From assembly GCA_910578035.1 (NCBI GenBank), contig CAJTOB010000055.1:1-19961 (forward strand): a stretch of 19,961 nucleotides of DNA, written 5' to 3'. Shown in pieces: positions 1 through 7,518 of this stretch. The translations under genes were made by a program, and so were the position numbers. The notes under the pieces were generated by a model. That model saw only the letters and a program-made list of their open reading frames with translations. It ran no database searches and was not told where the DNA came from. Origin of the DNA: an uncultured Muribaculaceae bacterium. Its GTDB lineage: Bacteria > Bacteroidota > Bacteroidia > Bacteroidales > Muribaculaceae. Numbering within the stretch: position 1 is the first letter of the stretch; the number at the start of each line of letters is the position of its first letter.

Positions 1-129
1 ACTCTCTTTATTTGATGATTTCTAAACGAACGCGATTTTTATCGCACCAGTAGTAATTTGCAATCAATTATCATACAATAAATATGCTGTTCCGGCCGTT
101 ATACTCATAAACCTGATACCTCCCTGCCT

Positions 130-318
130 ATGGATAAAAGTTCTACCCTATCCTACCGAGGCACAAGCCTCAACACCTCCCGTCCACGCCCGACTCTACG
201 CAATGCCGATTCGTCATCCAAATCGCCGAAACCGGAGACAATTGCATTTCTCAAACAATTTGCCCGCGCATTCTACCCGGGCACAGACTCCCGGCCCTTA
301 AATATAGTTTTGAACTAA
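130..318 (+). CDS. Small Ser-rich hypothetical protein (62 aa)
   Basis: Short ORF from ATG 130 to TAA 316-318, 128 bases upstream of serC on the same strand. The product has 10 Ser in 62 residues, including an SSSKS cluster at about residues 28-32, and has no signal peptide or membrane segment. The C-terminal part (IAFLKQFARAFYP, then ending in VLN) resembles, from memory, small uncharacterised Bacteroidales proteins that carry a QFAR motif and end in Leu-Asn; this is unverified. A terminator-like hairpin starts 22 bases after the stop, which supports a real, separate short transcript. No exact TAnnTTTG box is visible upstream. It could be a free-standing small protein or a leader peptide for serC. 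The function is unknown. Confidence 0.5.
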   Translation: MDKSSTLSYRGTSLNTSRPRPTLRNADSSSKSPKPETIAFLKQFARAFYPGTDSRPLNIVLN

Positions 319-340
319 TAATAATGTCTCATAAAATCAG

Positions 341-378
341 TCGCGTCCTAAAGAGGCCTGCAGCCAAATAGGACGCGA
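341..378 (+). terminator. Hairpin terminator after the small ORF
   Basis: A perfect 10-bp inverted repeat: tcgcgtccta at 341-350 and taggacgcga at 369-378, with an 18-nt loop that can itself fold weakly (ggc at 355-357 with gcc at 363-365). It is followed by tatttttg. The U-tract is modest, so this is either a rho-independent terminator for the small ORF or a leader hairpin ahead of serC. The T-run overlaps the -33 box of the serC promoter. Confidence 0.65.
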
Positions 379-382
379 TATT

Positions 383-413
383 TTTGCTATTTCGAAATCA
401 TTGATTAAATTTG
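383..413 (+). promoter_or_regulatory. Promoter of serC-serA, Bacteroidetes type
   Basis: TTTG at 383-386, a 19-nt spacer, then TAAATTTG at 406-413. This matches the Bacteroidetes sigma-ABfr consensus TTTG / TAnnTTTG exactly, in the accepted spacing range. Transcription would start near 420, giving a leader of about 27 nt before the ATG at 447. Confidence 0.7.
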
Positions 414-446
414 CGCATAGAACTCGTCAATAACTATTATTAGATT

Positions 447-1520
447 ATGAAGAAACACAACTTTTATGCCGGACCGTCGATTCTGAGCGAATACACAATC
501 CGCAATACAGCCGACGCAATAATCAACTTTGCAGATATGGGCCTATCCATTCTGGAAGTATCACACCGCAGCAAGCAGTTCCAGGCTGTAATCGATGAAG
601 CAAGCGCTCTGGTTAAAGAACTACTCGAAATACCTGAAGGATTCCATGTTCTTTGGCTTGGCGGAGGCGCTTCTATGCAGTTCTGCATGATTCCATACAA
701 TTTCCTCGCAAAAAAGGCCGCCTATATCGACACCGGCACATGGGCGTCTAACGCAATCAAAGAAGCGCGCCTCTTCGGCGACGTAGATGTTGTAGCCTCT
801 TCAAAAGAAGCCGGCTATACATTCATTCCTAAGGGATTTGAAGTTCCGGCCGATGCAGACTATTTCCACTACACTTCGAACAATACCATCTACGGCACAG
901 AAATCCGCAAAGACCCTGTAGTGCCCTGCCGTATGATTGCCGATATGAGTTCCGATATCTTCTCACGAAAAATCGACTTCTCAAACTACGATGCAATTTA
1001 TGCAGGCGCTCAGAAAAATCTCGCACCTGCCGGTGTCACTCTTGTCATCGTCCGCGAAGACGCTCTTGGCAAAGTAGACCGCCCCATTCCCACTATGTTG
1101 GACTACCGCACCCACATCAAAAAAGGCTCGATGTTCAACACTCCCCCCGTACTTCCGATATTTTCCGCTCTCCAGACCCTCCGCTACTACAAAGAACTCG
1201 GCGGCTTAGAAGAGCTCGAACGTCGCGACCTTGAGAAAGCAGCATATTTGTATGATGCAATCGACTCGTCGAAAATGTTCGAAGGCACAGTCACAGACCC
1301 GGCAGACCGTTCAATAATGAACGTATGCTTTGTCATGACGCCCGAATATAAAAATCTCGAAGCTGATTTCATTGACTTCTGCGCTCAACGAGGCATTGTA
1401 GGCATCAAGGGTCACCGCTCTGTTGGCGGTTTCCGCGCCTCTCTGTACAATGCACTGCCCATCGATAGCGTGAAAGTGCTTGTAGAGGCAATGCACGATT
1501 TCGAATCTACTCACAAATAA
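447..1520 (+). CDS. serC: Phosphoserine aminotransferase
   Basis: SerC is a cytoplasmic class-V PLP enzyme that transfers the amino group of glutamate to 3-phosphohydroxypyruvate, giving O-phosphoserine, the second step of serine synthesis; the family also acts in the pyridoxal phosphate route in some bacteria. The 357-residue product is full length for the family. Visible signatures are the N-terminal NFYAGP (residues 5-10), the SHRSKQF segment (39-45), the cofactor loop LGGGASMQF (71-79) and the PLP-binding lysine in AGAQKNLAPAG (K190, equivalent to the E. coli lysine near 198). The ATG at 447 starts directly at the conserved N-terminus and lies about 27 nt after the predicted transcription start. 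serA follows after 9 nt, so the two are surely co-transcribed. Confidence 0.96.
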   Translation: MKKHNFYAGPSILSEYTIRNTADAIINFADMGLSILEVSHRSKQFQAVIDEASALVKELLEIPEGFHVLWLGGGASMQFCMIPYNFLAKKAAYIDTGTWASNAIKEARLFGDVDVVASSKEAGYTFIPKGFEVPADADYFHYTSNNTIYGTEIRKDPVVPCRMIADMSSDIFSRKIDFSNYDAIYAGAQKNLAPAGVTLVIVREDALGKVDRPIPTMLDYRTHIKKGSMFNTPPVLPIFSALQTLRYYKELGGLEELERRDLEKAAYLYDAIDSSKMFEGTVTDPADRSIMNVCFVMTPEYKNLEADFIDFCAQRGIVGIKGHRSVGGFRASLYNALPIDSVKVLVEAMHDFESTHK

Positions 1521-1529
1521 TCGGCCGAC

Positions 1530-2447
1530 ATGAAAGTTCTTATAGCTACAGAAAAGCCATTCTCCAAGAAGGCTGTCGACAGCATGCGCGCCGTTATCGA
1601 AGGTGCCGGACATGAATTCGCTCTTCTCGAAAAATATTCATCGCCCGACGAACTGCGAGCAGCCGTCTCAGACGCTCAGGCTCTCATCGTTAGAAGCGAT
1701 ATTGTCGATGAAGCTCTGTTTGCAGCTGCGCCTCAGTTGAAAATCGTTGTGCGCGCCGGCGCCGGCTATGACAATATTGACTTGAAGGCCGCAACTGCCG
1801 CCGGAGTGATTGTCGAAAACACTCCCGGACAGAATTCCAACGCCGTTGCCGAGCTCGTTATAGGCATGGCGATAATGGCAGCCCGCAACAGCTACGACGG
1901 GACCACCGGATTCGAGATTTCAGGCAAACGACTTGGCCTTCAGGCATTCGGACAAGTCAGCAGACATGTAGCCGCCATTGCAAAAGGGTTCGGAATGGAC
2001 GTAAAAGCCATCGACCCTTATTGCCCCGCAGATGTTATGGCGGCAAATGGTGTGGCCGTTGCCGAATCGCTCTCAGAACTATATTCTCAAAGCGATATCG
2101 TATCAATCCATATTCCTGCCACCCCCGAAACTACAGGCTCAATCGGCAAAGAACTAATCGGCCAACTTCCCAAGGGTGCTGTTCTTATTAACACAGCCCG
2201 CAAAGAAGTGATAAATGAACACGAACTCGCCCAGATTCTGGAAGAGCGCCCCGATTTGAAATATTTTGCTGATGTAAAGCCCAAGAATGCCGAAGAGCTA
2301 CAAGCTCGATACGGAAATCGTGTGTTTTTCACACCAAAGAAATCGGGAGCCCAGACTGCTGAAGCGAATATGAATGCGGGAGTTGCCGCAGCCACTCAGA
2401 CCGTGGCATATTTTGCTGATGGAACAGATCGTTTCCGCGTTAATTGA
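1530..2447 (+). CDS. serA: D-3-phosphoglycerate dehydrogenase (short type, no ACT domain)
   Basis: Oxidises 3-phosphoglycerate to 3-phosphohydroxypyruvate with NAD, the committed step of serine synthesis, and feeds SerC encoded just upstream. The 305-residue protein belongs to the D-2-hydroxyacid dehydrogenase family and lacks the C-terminal ACT regulatory domain, so feedback by serine through that domain is not expected. Visible motifs are VVRAGAGYDNID (73-84), NTPGQNSNAVAE (97-108), the nucleotide loop GLQAFGQVSRHVA (136-148, a variant of GxGxxG) and NTARKEVIN with the substrate Arg (R224). The usual catalytic His of the TPH motif is Lys here (TPKKSGAQT, 268-276). Bacteroides and Entamoeba enzymes are, as I recall, of the same Lys type. 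A strong terminator follows. Confidence 0.93.
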   Translation: MKVLIATEKPFSKKAVDSMRAVIEGAGHEFALLEKYSSPDELRAAVSDAQALIVRSDIVDEALFAAAPQLKIVVRAGAGYDNIDLKAATAAGVIVENTPGQNSNAVAELVIGMAIMAARNSYDGTTGFEISGKRLGLQAFGQVSRHVAAIAKGFGMDVKAIDPYCPADVMAANGVAVAESLSELYSQSDIVSIHIPATPETTGSIGKELIGQLPKGAVLINTARKEVINEHELAQILEERPDLKYFADVKPKNAEELQARYGNRVFFTPKKSGAQTAEANMNAGVAAATQTVAYFADGTDRFRVN

Positions 2448-2466
2448 CAGACGACAACAATTTAAA

Positions 2467-2504
2467 GCAAATGGCCGGACCAACTCAGGTTTCCGGCCAT
2501 TTGC
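2467..2504 (+). terminator. Rho-independent terminator of serC-serA
   Basis: A perfect 13-bp stem, gcaaatggccgga at 2467-2479 with tccggccatttgc at 2492-2504, and a 12-nt loop. It is followed by a T-run at 2507-2513 (catttttttg). It starts 20 bases after the serA stop. Confidence 0.93.
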
Positions 2505-2557
2505 CATTTTTTTGCCCTTTTTACCACACTTTTTTTCAATTCGCACCTCAAAAAAGA

Positions 2558-2586
2558 TTTGAAATTGGAATTATTCCTTAACTTTG
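2558..2586 (+). promoter_or_regulatory. Promoter of ilvE
   Basis: TTTG at 2558-2561, a 17-nt spacer and TAACTTTG at 2579-2586, an exact Bacteroidetes -7 element. A TTG in frame with ilvE at 2584 lies inside this -7 box and therefore cannot be the start codon; translation must begin at a downstream ATG. Confidence 0.75.
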
Positions 2587-2616
2587 CATACGCTAACCCC
2601 TAAAAACACGTTTTTA

Positions 2617-3639
2617 ATGGACATGCAAATTGACTGGGCTAATCTGCCCTTCGGATACTTCCCGACCGACTACAATGTACGTTGTGAATTTCGCGACGGT
2701 AAATGGGGCCCTATAGAAGTCTCTCAATCCGACACTATAAATATCCATATGGCCGCAACATCTCTTCATTACGGCCAGGAACTCTTCGAAGGCCTCAAGG
2801 CGTTCAGAGGAGCTGACGGCAAAATCAGAATCTTCCGTCTTGAAGAGAACGCCAAGCGCCTCATAGAATCAGCCAAAGGTATTCTTATGGAGCCGGTACC
2901 CGTAGAACTTTTCAAAGAAATGTGCATCAAAGTTGTAAAGCTTAATGAACGTTTCATTCCGCCTTACGGAAGTGGTGCCTCCCTCTATATCCGGCCTCTC
3001 GAAATCGGCCTCTCGCCCCGCATCGGCGTTAAGGAAGCCGACGAATTCCTTTTCATCATAATGGTGACCCCCGTAGGCCCTTACTTCAAAGGCGGCTTCA
3101 AGAACACCAATATCTGCATCATGCGCGATTTCGACCGTGTAGCACCTCAGGGAACAGGTCGCTGGAAAATAGGTGGCAACTATGCAGCGTCTCTTGGCGC
3201 AGGACATAAGGCTCATGAAATGGGCTACTCTGCCGTACTTTATCTGGACCCGAAAGAGAAAAAATATCTTGATGAATGCGGTCCGGCAAACTTCTACGCC
3301 ATCAAGGACGGGAAATACATTACCCCAAAATCCGATTCCATTCTACCTTCAATAACGAACATGAGTCTTATGACTCTTGCCCGAGACATGGGTCTTGAAG
3401 TAGAACAGCGACATATTACTGTCGAAGAACTGGCAGACTGTACGGAAGCGGCAGCCTGTGGCACGGCGGCTGTATGCTCTCCGATTGGAGAAATCGACGA
3501 CATCGATACCGGAACGAAATATGTACTGTCGAAAGACGGCAAACCGGGTCCGATAACAACCAAACTCTACAATGCTCTCAATGCCATAAGATTGGGTGAA
3601 TCACCTGACATCTATGGCTGGAACACAATTGTTGAATGA
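2617..3639 (+). CDS. ilvE: Branched-chain amino acid aminotransferase
   Basis: Fold-type IV PLP enzyme that interconverts leucine, isoleucine and valine with their 2-oxo acids using glutamate/2-oxoglutarate, in the cytoplasm. The protein is 340 residues from ATG 2617, the size of the long (BCAT/YwaA-like) class. Signatures are DYNVR near the N-terminus, SLHYGQELFEGLKAFRG (49-65), YIRPLEIG (124-131), the PLP lysine in GTGRWKIGGNYA (K184) and CGTAAVCSPIGEI near residues 284-296. The reading frame stays open upstream to a TTG at 2584, but that codon sits in the promoter, so ATG 2617 (or 2623, two codons later) is chosen. The stop overlaps the next gene by ATGA. Confidence 0.94.
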   Translation: MDMQIDWANLPFGYFPTDYNVRCEFRDGKWGPIEVSQSDTINIHMAATSLHYGQELFEGLKAFRGADGKIRIFRLEENAKRLIESAKGILMEPVPVELFKEMCIKVVKLNERFIPPYGSGASLYIRPLEIGLSPRIGVKEADEFLFIIMVTPVGPYFKGGFKNTNICIMRDFDRVAPQGTGRWKIGGNYAASLGAGHKAHEMGYSAVLYLDPKEKKYLDECGPANFYAIKDGKYITPKSDSILPSITNMSLMTLARDMGLEVEQRHITVEELADCTEAAACGTAAVCSPIGEIDDIDTGTKYVLSKDGKPGPITTKLYNALNAIRLGESPDIYGWNTIVE

Positions 3640-4196
3640 AATCCTGCGATTGGAAAACAATCATAGACAACATATATCCCGCAGACAGAAAAGTCCGCGG
3701 GATTTTGTTGTCTCATAGTGCATCTGTGGCAAACCTTGCCATGAGTATTGCTGCCAGACTCAATCTTGACATCGATAAATACGAAATTGAATGCGCCGCA
3801 ATGCTCCATGACATAGGTATCATCAATACCAATGCTCCGGGGATCGATTGTCTGGGCGACGCTCCATATTTATGTCATGGCGCCATTGGAGCCGATATGC
3901 TCAGAGCATTAGGTGTTCCCGAGAAATTTGCCCGAGTTGCCGAAAGACACACGGGTGCCGGGCTGACGACATCTGAAATAATTGAGGCAGGGCTTCCGCT
4001 CCCGACAGACCGCTCGTATATGCCTGAAACTCTGCTTGAACGCCTTATATGTTATGCAGACTGCTTCTATTCAAAGGGAGGAGACGGAACAAAAAAAAAT
4101 CTCGAAAGAGTACGAATGTCAATGGATAAATTCGGTCCTTATATCAGAGAGCGGTTTGAGAGCCTGCACAATGAATTCGGAGAAGGCAATATTTAG
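3636..4196 (+). CDS. HD-domain (HDIG) phosphohydrolase, uncharacterised
   Basis: A 186-residue cytoplasmic HD-superfamily protein. The metal-binding pattern is complete: H27 (LLSHSASVA), H58-D59 (LHDIGI), H81 (LCHGAIGA), H105 (ERHTGAG) and D142 (CYADCFYSK). The order, and the AERHTGAGL...YMPETLLERLICYAD block, resemble the small HDIG family TIGR00295, whose substrate is unknown; YqeK-type Ap4A hydrolases are a more distant alternative. The ATG overlaps the ilvE stop (ATGA, 3636-3639), so it is probably translationally coupled to ilvE. A nucleotide or phosphate-ester hydrolase role is inferred from the fold; the substrate cannot be read from the sequence. Confidence 0.85.
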   Translation: MKSCDWKTIIDNIYPADRKVRGILLSHSASVANLAMSIAARLNLDIDKYEIECAAMLHDIGIINTNAPGIDCLGDAPYLCHGAIGADMLRALGVPEKFARVAERHTGAGLTTSEIIEAGLPLPTDRSYMPETLLERLICYADCFYSKGGDGTKKNLERVRMSMDKFGPYIRERFESLHNEFGEGNI

Positions 4197-4218
4197 CTTT
4201 TCGTTGCGTTAATTAAAC

Positions 4219-4272
4219 ATATTGAGATTTTTCCAAAATCCATCCTGCAGATAACCTTATTTGTCTCAATAT
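4219..4272. repeat. 9-bp inverted repeat around the EPS operon promoter region
   Basis: atattgaga at 4219-4227 and its exact reverse complement tctcaatat at 4264-4272, 36 nt apart, in the AT-rich gap before the exopolysaccharide genes. The right arm lies between a candidate -33 (TTTG 4260-4263) and the -7 region. It could be an operator or a leader structure. At this length, chance cannot be excluded. Confidence 0.35.
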
Positions 4273-4290
4273 CTTCAGACTTTATATAAA
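4260..4290 (+). promoter_or_regulatory. Weak candidate promoter of the EPS operon
   Basis: TTTG at 4260-4263, a 19-nt spacer, then TATATAAA at 4283-4290. The -7 element keeps TA but lacks the TTTG end, so this is only a partial match. It lies 18 nt before the ATG at 4308. Confidence 0.3.
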
Positions 4291-4307
4291 ACCGCATAAT
4301 CATAACA

Positions 4308-5111
4308 ATGAAACTCCTATACTTGCCGATTGTTTTTGTTGCAATAATCAGTCTGGCTTCATGCTCGTCACCAAAGAATATACTCCCGTATTTTGTCGAC
4401 ATTAAAGACGTCAAAACCGGCGAACTCGATACTCTCAACTATCTGCCAACCATACTTCCGGACGACGAACTGTCTATAATGGTAAGTTCGATTAATCCGG
4501 AAGCAACCGCTCTGTATCAGATGCCGCTCATAAATCCGGCAACAACCTCTACTCTGGCATCTGCTGCGTCACCACGCTTTCAGACTTACATAGTAGACAG
4601 CAAGGGCGATATTGACTTTCCTGTACTGGGTACAATTCATGTCAGTGGAATGACAACCGAACAACTTTCCGATTATCTTACTAAAGAGATTTCTAAAGAC
4701 GTTAAAGACCCCGTTGTAGATGTCCGAATCCTTAATTTTATGGTGTCTGTCGGCGGCGAAGTGCGCTCGCCCTCTCGCATTCCGCTCACAAAACAGCGTA
4801 TGACCGTGCTCGAAGCTCTTGTACAGGCTGGAGACCTCACTGAATATGGTGAGCGTTCAAACGTACTTGTTATCCGCGAAGAAAACGGCAAGCGCACTTA
4901 TACACATCTGGACCTCAACAAGGCCGAGACTCTTAACTCGCCTTATTTCTATCTGAAACAAAACGACTATATTTACGTATCGCCTAATAATATCAAGCAA
5001 TCCAACTCACGATACAACACGAACAACTCATTCAAACTGTCTGTAATATCGACAATTGTAAGTGCCACATCTGTTGTTGCATCATTAGTGATAGCTCTCG
5101 TCGTTAAATAA
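4308..5111 (+). CDS. Polysaccharide export lipoprotein (Wza-like, Poly_export/SLBB)
   Basis: Predicted outer-membrane-associated component that lets capsular or exopolysaccharide chains leave the cell, working with the Wzc-like protein encoded next. The 267-residue product begins with a lipoprotein signal (hydrophobic residues 3-16, lipobox LASC with the lipidated Cys at 19). A Poly_export domain follows at about 45-135 (PDDELSIMVSS, SKGDIDFPVLGTIHVSGMT), then an SLBB-type segment at about 140-220 (VSVGGEVRSPSRIPL). It ends with a hydrophobic helix (about 243-265), a common feature of Bacteroidetes members. There are no acidic residues directly after the Cys, so no obvious surface-export signal is seen. 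The next gene starts 21 nt downstream, in one operon. Confidence 0.9.
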   Translation: MKLLYLPIVFVAIISLASCSSPKNILPYFVDIKDVKTGELDTLNYLPTILPDDELSIMVSSINPEATALYQMPLINPATTSTLASAASPRFQTYIVDSKGDIDFPVLGTIHVSGMTTEQLSDYLTKEISKDVKDPVVDVRILNFMVSVGGEVRSPSRIPLTKQRMTVLEALVQAGDLTEYGERSNVLVIREENGKRTYTHLDLNKAETLNSPYFYLKQNDYIYVSPNNIKQSNSRYNTNNSFKLSVISTIVSATSVVASLVIALVVK

Positions 5112-5132
5112 CCAAACAAAGTTCTCAAGCTG

Positions 5133-7418
5133 ATGGCTTCTAATAAATCAGACTTTATCGATATATCCGAGCTCATACGCCAATATATAAACAAATGGTG
5201 GCTCTTCCTCATATCCTTTATAGTATGCGCCGGACTGGCTTTTGTTTATTGCAAAATCCACAAACCAGAGTACGCTGTGCGCGCCAATGTGCTTATAAAC
5301 CAAGAGGAAGAAACAGGCAGCCCCACATCTATGGCAATGGGTATGACTGGTCTGAGCGGTCTGTTCGGCAACAATGGTTTTGTATATGATGAAATTTTTA
5401 TCATTTCGTCGCATTCATTGTACAAGGATGTTGCCAAAGATTTGTCGTTAGGTACAAAATACTTTGTTCGTAAAGGCTTTTTAAACACTACTTTTGCATA
5501 CGAAGACTATCCCATCGAGATAATACCGACAGCTGGAATGCTCGATACACTTTCTGTATCTATTTCATTCAAGCTTAAAGTAAAAGAGAATGGCAAAGTC
5601 GACATAGAGGCCAAAGCTCGAAAGAACGTATTTGCGGAAGTTGAAGAAATTGAACTTCCATACACCCTCCAATCAGATTTTGGAACTTTCACATTTGCTA
5701 AAACCGACAATTTTATAGCTAATAAGGACTTTAAAGAAGTCATAACAGTTGTGGGCTACGACAGTGCTGCCGAAGAACTCGATGTAGCTGTCTCCAGCGA
5801 GATTGCGTCAAAACGGAGCAATGTAGTTGAAATGGGCATCAATACTCCATATCCCGACTATGGTAAAAACATACTGAATAAAATTATTGAACTGTACAAT
5901 AAGCGTACAATCGTTCAGAAAAATGAGAAAAACGACCTTACCTCTCAATTCATCGACGGTCGTCTCAAAATTCTCACGAAAGATCTCAACGATATCGAAA
6001 TCGAAATTCAGAATTACAAGCAGAAACGCGGCATTATCGATGTCGGACTTGAAGCCGGGAAACAGTTCCAGAAACAGACTGAATTTGAGAATGCCCTCCT
6101 GGAACTACGCACACAGCAGGAAATCATCCGTATGGCAAGCGATTTTCTCTCTGACCCGGCCAATGAATACAGCCTTGTTCCTATCACCTCCGAAGCGGAA
6201 GATGTTCCCGGCGGACTGGAAGCATACAACGCTTTGCTTTTGCAACGACAGGACCTCCTCACAAGTGCGCGGGCAGACAATGCGGCATTGAAACTTCTTG
6301 ATGAAAAAATAAAGACTCTCCGAGATAACATCAAGGCTTCTTTTGCCAAAACTCTTGACAATGTCAATCTTAGAATACGGGATATTCAACGCAATATGGC
6401 TGATGCCACAGCAAAACTCGGTGCTGCACCTTTGAGTGAGCGGGAATTTCTCAATCTTAAGCGCCAGCAGGAGCTCAAACAAAGTCTCTATTTATTCCTG
6501 CTGCAGCGTAAAGAAGAAGTTTCGATGGCGCTTGCCAATTCTTTCCCCAAGGGCACTGTTGTAGACTCTGCGTTCACACTCAGCGAGCCTTTAGGCATGA
6601 GTAACAAAATCATCTTCATACTGGCAGTACTCTTCTCTCTGATACTTCCCCCTATTGCCTTGTTCGTACGACGACTCATCACCAATGTCATTGAAAGCCG
6701 AAACGATGTCGAAAAAGCCACCGATATACCGCTTCTGGGAGAAATGTGCGAAGACAAGTCCGGCGACAAAATTGTCGCTGTCAACGGCAACAAATCGTCT
6801 GCAGCCGAATTGTTCCGAATGCTTCGCTCAAACCTTCTGTTCGTCCTAAACAGCTCGACCGACAAAGTCGTCCTTCTCACCTCATCTGTTCCGGGTGAGG
6901 GAAAAAGCTTCATATCACTGAATATAGCGGCATCACTTGCCGCTTTAGGCAAAAAGGTGATAATAGTGGGCATGGACATACGTAAACCGACGCTGGCACA
7001 ATATATTGGAATTTCGCCTAAGTATGGCGTAACACAGTATCTTTCATCCCAGTCACTGTCTATCGACCAGATAATTGAGAAAGTGCCCGGCGTAGACAAT
7101 CTTGACACAATCGTAGCCGGCCCGGTACCGCCGAATCCGGCCGAACTCCTTGCCTCGGGAAAAGTAGACCAGCTCTTTGCAGAACTCCGCGGTGTCTACG
7201 ACTATATAATAGTTGATACAGCTCCTCTCGGCCTTGTGAGCGATACATTTACCCTCGACCGTGTGGCCGACGCCACCATTTGTGTCTGCCGTCTCAACAA
7301 GACTAAGATGACTGCATTCAAGGAACTCAACGATATCTATGAGCACAACCGTCTTAAAAAGCTCTCAATCGTAATCAACGGTTCAAAATCCCGCAAAGAA
7401 TACGGCTACGGAAACTAA
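5133..7418 (+). CDS. Wzc-like polysaccharide co-polymerase / BY-type tyrosine kinase
   Basis: A 761-residue inner-membrane protein controlling chain length and export of polysaccharide. It has a Wzz-like N-terminal part with one membrane helix at about 22-41, a long periplasmic region with coiled-coil segments (about 265-470), a second helix at about 493-512, and a cytoplasmic BY-kinase domain. The kinase carries Walker A SSVPGEGKSF (K591), the A' motif VIIVGMDIRKP, and Walker B DYIIVDTAP. BY-kinases usually autophosphorylate on a C-terminal tyrosine cluster; here the tail is short and has only two Tyr (EYGYGN), so regulation may be reduced. It lies between the export lipoprotein and a Wzy-like membrane protein, supporting one export machine. 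Confidence 0.93.
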   Translation: MASNKSDFIDISELIRQYINKWWLFLISFIVCAGLAFVYCKIHKPEYAVRANVLINQEEETGSPTSMAMGMTGLSGLFGNNGFVYDEIFIISSHSLYKDVAKDLSLGTKYFVRKGFLNTTFAYEDYPIEIIPTAGMLDTLSVSISFKLKVKENGKVDIEAKARKNVFAEVEEIELPYTLQSDFGTFTFAKTDNFIANKDFKEVITVVGYDSAAEELDVAVSSEIASKRSNVVEMGINTPYPDYGKNILNKIIELYNKRTIVQKNEKNDLTSQFIDGRLKILTKDLNDIEIEIQNYKQKRGIIDVGLEAGKQFQKQTEFENALLELRTQQEIIRMASDFLSDPANEYSLVPITSEAEDVPGGLEAYNALLLQRQDLLTSARADNAALKLLDEKIKTLRDNIKASFAKTLDNVNLRIRDIQRNMADATAKLGAAPLSEREFLNLKRQQELKQSLYLFLLQRKEEVSMALANSFPKGTVVDSAFTLSEPLGMSNKIIFILAVLFSLILPPIALFVRRLITNVIESRNDVEKATDIPLLGEMCEDKSGDKIVAVNGNKSSAAELFRMLRSNLLFVLNSSTDKVVLLTSSVPGEGKSFISLNIAASLAALGKKVIIVGMDIRKPTLAQYIGISPKYGVTQYLSSQSLSIDQIIEKVPGVDNLDTIVAGPVPPNPAELLASGKVDQLFAELRGVYDYIIVDTAPLGLVSDTFTLDRVADATICVCRLNKTKMTAFKELNDIYEHNRLKKLSIVINGSKSRKEYGYGN

Positions 7419-7518
7419 ACATACATTAACAGCAGTAGCATCTGCCGGCAGCAAACCGGTCTCGGCCCGTATATATCCTCAGATACAGAGCCGAGACTGG
7501 CTTACAGCGCTTGGTTTT

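Noticed and set aside
1..129. Possible promoter or gene at the left edge
   Set aside because: Only partial matches to TAnnTTTG (tagtaatttg, 51-60) and a tiny gcgat/atcgc hairpin at 32-45 are present; nothing strong enough to annotate.
2584..2616. Upstream extension of ilvE from a TTG at 2584
   Set aside because: The TTG is part of the TAACTTTG promoter box (2579-2586), so it cannot be in the mRNA; ATG 2617 gives the normal family N-terminus.
4219..4272. Phase-variable invertible promoter like those of Bacteroides fragilis capsule loci
   Set aside because: The inverted arms are only 9 bp and 36 nt apart, too short for known invertases, and no recombinase gene is nearby.
6488..7108. 206-residue minus-strand reading frame opposite the Wzc-like kinase domain
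   Set aside because: Antisense to the Walker A region; no motif, no promoter, composition typical of a shadow.
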